Below are positions 28,838 through 30,635 of a DNA stretch of 30,635 bases, piece after piece (position 1 is the first letter of the stretch; each line of letters begins with the position of its first letter). This stretch comes from JAZDCJ01 sp036311985 (GTDB lineage Bacteria > Actinomycetota > Actinomycetes > Actinomycetales > Micrococcaceae). The stretch lies in NCBI RefSeq assembly GCF_036311985.1, contig NZ_JAZDCJ010000063.1, one strand, 5' to 3'. The notes beneath the pieces were generated by a model. The model saw only the letters and a program-made list of their open reading frames with translations. It was not told the DNA's origin and searched no databases. The position numbers and the translations under genes are program-made.

Positions 28838-29757
28838 TGACCCCGGCCCGGGTGCGGTCCGCCCGCGCCGAGCCCGGCCCGCAGGACGCGGCCGAGCCGG
28901 CGCGAACGGGACCCGACGCGCCCGGGGCGGGATTCGCCGTCGTCCTGGACAACTTCTCCGGCCCCTTCGAGGTGCTGCTGAACCTCATCGGCAAGCGGCA
29001 GCTGGACATCACGGAGATCGCGCTCGCCGAGGTCACCGACGAGTTCATCGCGTACCTGCGGGGGCTGCGGGAGCGCATCGGCGACAAGGCCCTGGACGAG
29101 ACGACGCATTTCCTCGTCGTCGCGGCCACCCTGTTGGACCTCAAGGCCGCCCGCCTGCTGCCTTCGGGCGAGGTCGAGTCGGAAGAGGACATCGCGGTGC
29201 TCGAGGCCCGCGACCTGCTCTTCGCCCGCCTGCTGCAGTACAAGGCGTTCAAGGCCGTGGCCGCCGAGCTGGGCCGGCGCCTCGACGCGGAGGCCGGCCG
29301 GTACCCGCGGCAGACCACGCTCGAGCCGGAGTTCGCGGCCCTGCTGCCCGAGCTGCTGTGGAGGACGAGCCCGGCCGAGTTCGCGGCGATCGCGGAGAAG
29401 GCCCTCGCGCCCAAGCCGGTGCGCGCGACCGAGGTGGGGCTCGAGCACCTCCACGCGCCGCCCGTGAGCGTGCGCGAACAGGCGGAGCTCCTCGCGGGAA
29501 TGCTCCGCGGCGGCGGGGCCCGCAGCTTCCGCTCGCTCACGCGGGACGCCGGGGGGACGCTCGTCGTCGTCGCCCGCTTCCTCGCGCTGCTCGAGATGTT
29601 CCGGGACCAGGTGGTCGCCTTCGAGCAGGCGGCGCCGCTCGCTGAACTCCTCGTGCGCTGGAGCGGGGACGGCAGCGGATGGACGCCGGCGGACGCGGTC
29701 GAGGAGTACGACGCCGGGGCGCGGCCCGCGTCCGCGGAACGGGAAGGGACGCGATGA
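28837..29757 (+). CDS. scpA: Segregation and condensation protein A
   Basis: The 306-residue kleisin bridges the SMC heads. After about 35 disordered residues rich in Ala, Pro and Arg comes the family signature FAVVLDNFSGPFEVLLNLIGKRQLDITEIALAEVTDEFIAYL, then THFLVVAATLLDLKAARLLP and the E/D-rich linker, and the C-terminal winged helix near RFLALLEMFRDQVVAFEQAAPLAELLVRW. The ATG shares its A with the parA stop (TAATG). It overlaps scpB by ATGA, so parA-scpA-scpB form one coupled operon. Confidence 0.94.
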   Translation: MTPARVRSARAEPGPQDAAEPARTGPDAPGAGFAVVLDNFSGPFEVLLNLIGKRQLDITEIALAEVTDEFIAYLRGLRERIGDKALDETTHFLVVAATLLDLKAARLLPSGEVESEEDIAVLEARDLLFARLLQYKAFKAVAAELGRRLDAEAGRYPRQTTLEPEFAALLPELLWRTSPAEFAAIAEKALAPKPVRATEVGLEHLHAPPVSVREQAELLAGMLRGGGARSFRSLTRDAGGTLVVVARFLALLEMFRDQVVAFEQAAPLAELLVRWSGDGSGWTPADAVEEYDAGARPASAEREGTR

Positions 29758-30377
29758 GCGCGGAAGGGACGAGGACCGGAACGAAAACCACGGCCGGCAC
29801 CGGGGAAGAGGAGTTCGACGTCCGGGACGTCCCAGGCGGGGTGCGGGCCGGCGTCGAGGCGGTCCTGATGGTGGTGGACGAGCCGGTGTCCGTGCTGCGG
29901 CTCGCCAGCGTCCTGCAGGTCCCCGCCCAGGAGGTGCTCGACGAGCTGGAGGCGTTGCGGACCGAGTACGCCGACGGCCGCGGATTCGAGCTGCGCGAGC
30001 TCGCCGGCGGCTGGAGGATCTTCTCGCGGCGTGATCTTGCTCCCGTCGTCTCCCGCTTCGTGGTCGATGGCCAGACCGCGCGCCTGACCCAGGCCGCGCT
30101 CGAGACCCTGGCCGTCGTCGCGTACCGCCAACCCGTCTCCCGGGCCCGGATCGCGGCGATCCGCGGGGTCAACGTGGACTCGGTCGTCCGCACGCTCTCG
30201 TCCCGCGGACTCATCGAGGAGGCGTCCACGGATCCGGAGACCGGGGCGCTGCTGTACCAGACCACCTCGCATTTTCTGGAAAGATTGGGGATCGGCAGCG
30301 TTTCCGAGCTGCCGCGGCTCTCGCCGCACCTGCCCGGGCTCGACCAGCTCGGCGAGTTCGACGACGGGTCCGCCTAG
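29754..30377 (+). CDS. scpB: Segregation and condensation protein B
   Basis: The 207-residue protein has the two ScpB winged helices: VRAGVEAVLMVVDEPVSVLRLASVL, then the second in LTQAALETLAVVAYRQPVSRARIAAIRGVNVDSVVRTLSSRGLIEE, and ends in TSHFLERLGIGSVSELPRL. It works with ScpA and SMC as the condensin complex. The ATG is inside the ATGA overlap with scpA; a longer frame upstream starts at 29679 but would overlap scpA by 79 bases and lacks family similarity. A hairpin follows at 30385. Confidence 0.94.
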   Translation: MSAEGTRTGTKTTAGTGEEEFDVRDVPGGVRAGVEAVLMVVDEPVSVLRLASVLQVPAQEVLDELEALRTEYADGRGFELRELAGGWRIFSRRDLAPVVSRFVVDGQTARLTQAALETLAVVAYRQPVSRARIAAIRGVNVDSVVRTLSSRGLIEEASTDPETGALLYQTTSHFLERLGIGSVSELPRLSPHLPGLDQLGEFDDGSA

Positions 30378-30384
30378 CCGCGGC

Positions 30385-30404
30385 GCCCGGCACGGGTGCC
30401 GGGC
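30385..30404 (+). terminator. Hairpin after scpB
   Basis: GCCCGGCAC (30385-30393) and GTGCCGGGC (30396-30404) form a perfect 9-bp stem with a 2-base loop, eight bases after the scpB stop. There is no T tract, as is common for high-GC actinobacterial terminators. The 30405-30487 stretch to the next gene has no other clear structure. Confidence 0.6.
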
Positions 30405-30487
30405 TTGAGCACGGCAGCACCGTAGGCGAGACTGGCAGACACCGCCATCGCCTCCACCACCACGACAGCAGCATCGAAGGACTTCAC

Positions 30488-30635
30488 ATGACCCAGGGAC
30501 CCCGTTCAGGATCGGGCCGCGGCGAACCCCGCCGCTCGGGCCAGCCGCAGCGCGGCCAGTCCGGCTCCGGCAAGGGCCAGGGCACCGGCCGCGGAGGGCC
30601 CGCCATGGTCGGCCGGTCGGTCTCCGCGCAGGGAC
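30488..30635 (+). CDS. Start of RluB/RsuA-type pseudouridine synthase (partial)
   Basis: The ATG at 30488 follows AAGGA at 30477-30481. The 49 visible codons read as a Gly/Arg/Ser/Gln-rich, low-complexity N terminus (MTQGPRSGSGRGEPRRSGQ ...). The catalytic part lies outside the window. In actinobacteria the gene after scpB is an rRNA pseudouridine synthase with such a tail (Rv1711 position), so the call rests on context and composition. The frame is open to the window end. Confidence 0.6.
   Translation, partial: MTQGPRSGSGRGEPRRSGQPQRGQSGSGKGQGTGRGGPAMVGRSVSAQG

Overview
The window is high-GC chromosomal DNA from an actinobacterium. The 16S/23S sequence, the absence of tRNAs in the 16S-23S spacer, the extra stem-loop in 23S domain III, and the gene order (TPR gene, HAD phosphatase, small ORF, tlyA, NAD kinase, recN, pyrG, Nudix, xerD ... 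parA, scpA, scpB, rluB) fit family Micrococcaceae (Arthrobacter/Micrococcus/Citricoccus/Zhihengliuella group). The genus is my inference; no database comparison was run.

Region 1 (1-5757) is a complete rRNA operon, 16S-23S-5S, all on the + strand. Its leader carries a boxA-like element, long complementary arms flank the 16S and 23S genes, and a strong hairpin terminator follows 5S.

Region 2 (5758-16591) is a compact + strand block that corresponds to the Rv1691-Rv1701 neighbourhood of Mycobacterium tuberculosis. It holds an unusual TPR protein with 25 Gly/Arg-rich repeats and a very acidic tail, a HAD-IIA phosphatase, a 64-residue conserved small protein, TlyA rRNA methylase, NAD kinase, RecN, CTP synthase, an ADP-ribose pyrophosphatase-type Nudix protein, XerD recombinase and a second, MutT-like Nudix protein. 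Many junctions overlap by 1-4 bases (ATGA, GTGA), implying translational coupling.

Region 3 (16646-27787) is an accessory metabolic island between xerD/Nudix and parA. It starts with a CHAD-domain gene broken by a frameshift. A methylcitrate-cycle cluster for propionate use follows: a FadR-type GntR regulator, prpD, prpB and prpC on the - strand, and prpE divergent on the + strand. Two identical TGTATACA palindromes lie in the shared promoter region. Next come a CitA/CitB (DcuS/DcuR)-type two-component system and a divergent DctA-type C4-dicarboxylate symporter. The pieces fit together: propionate is converted to succinate and pyruvate, while succinate-type acids are sensed and imported next door.

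Region 4 (27929-30635) resumes the conserved order: parA, scpA, scpB (chromosome segregation/condensin) and the 5' end of an RluB-type pseudouridine synthase running off the window.

The least explained items are the RGG-like repeat/TPR/acidic-tail protein next to the rRNA operon, the frameshifted CHAD gene, and the apparent autoregulatory, leaderless design of the gntR-prp promoter region.
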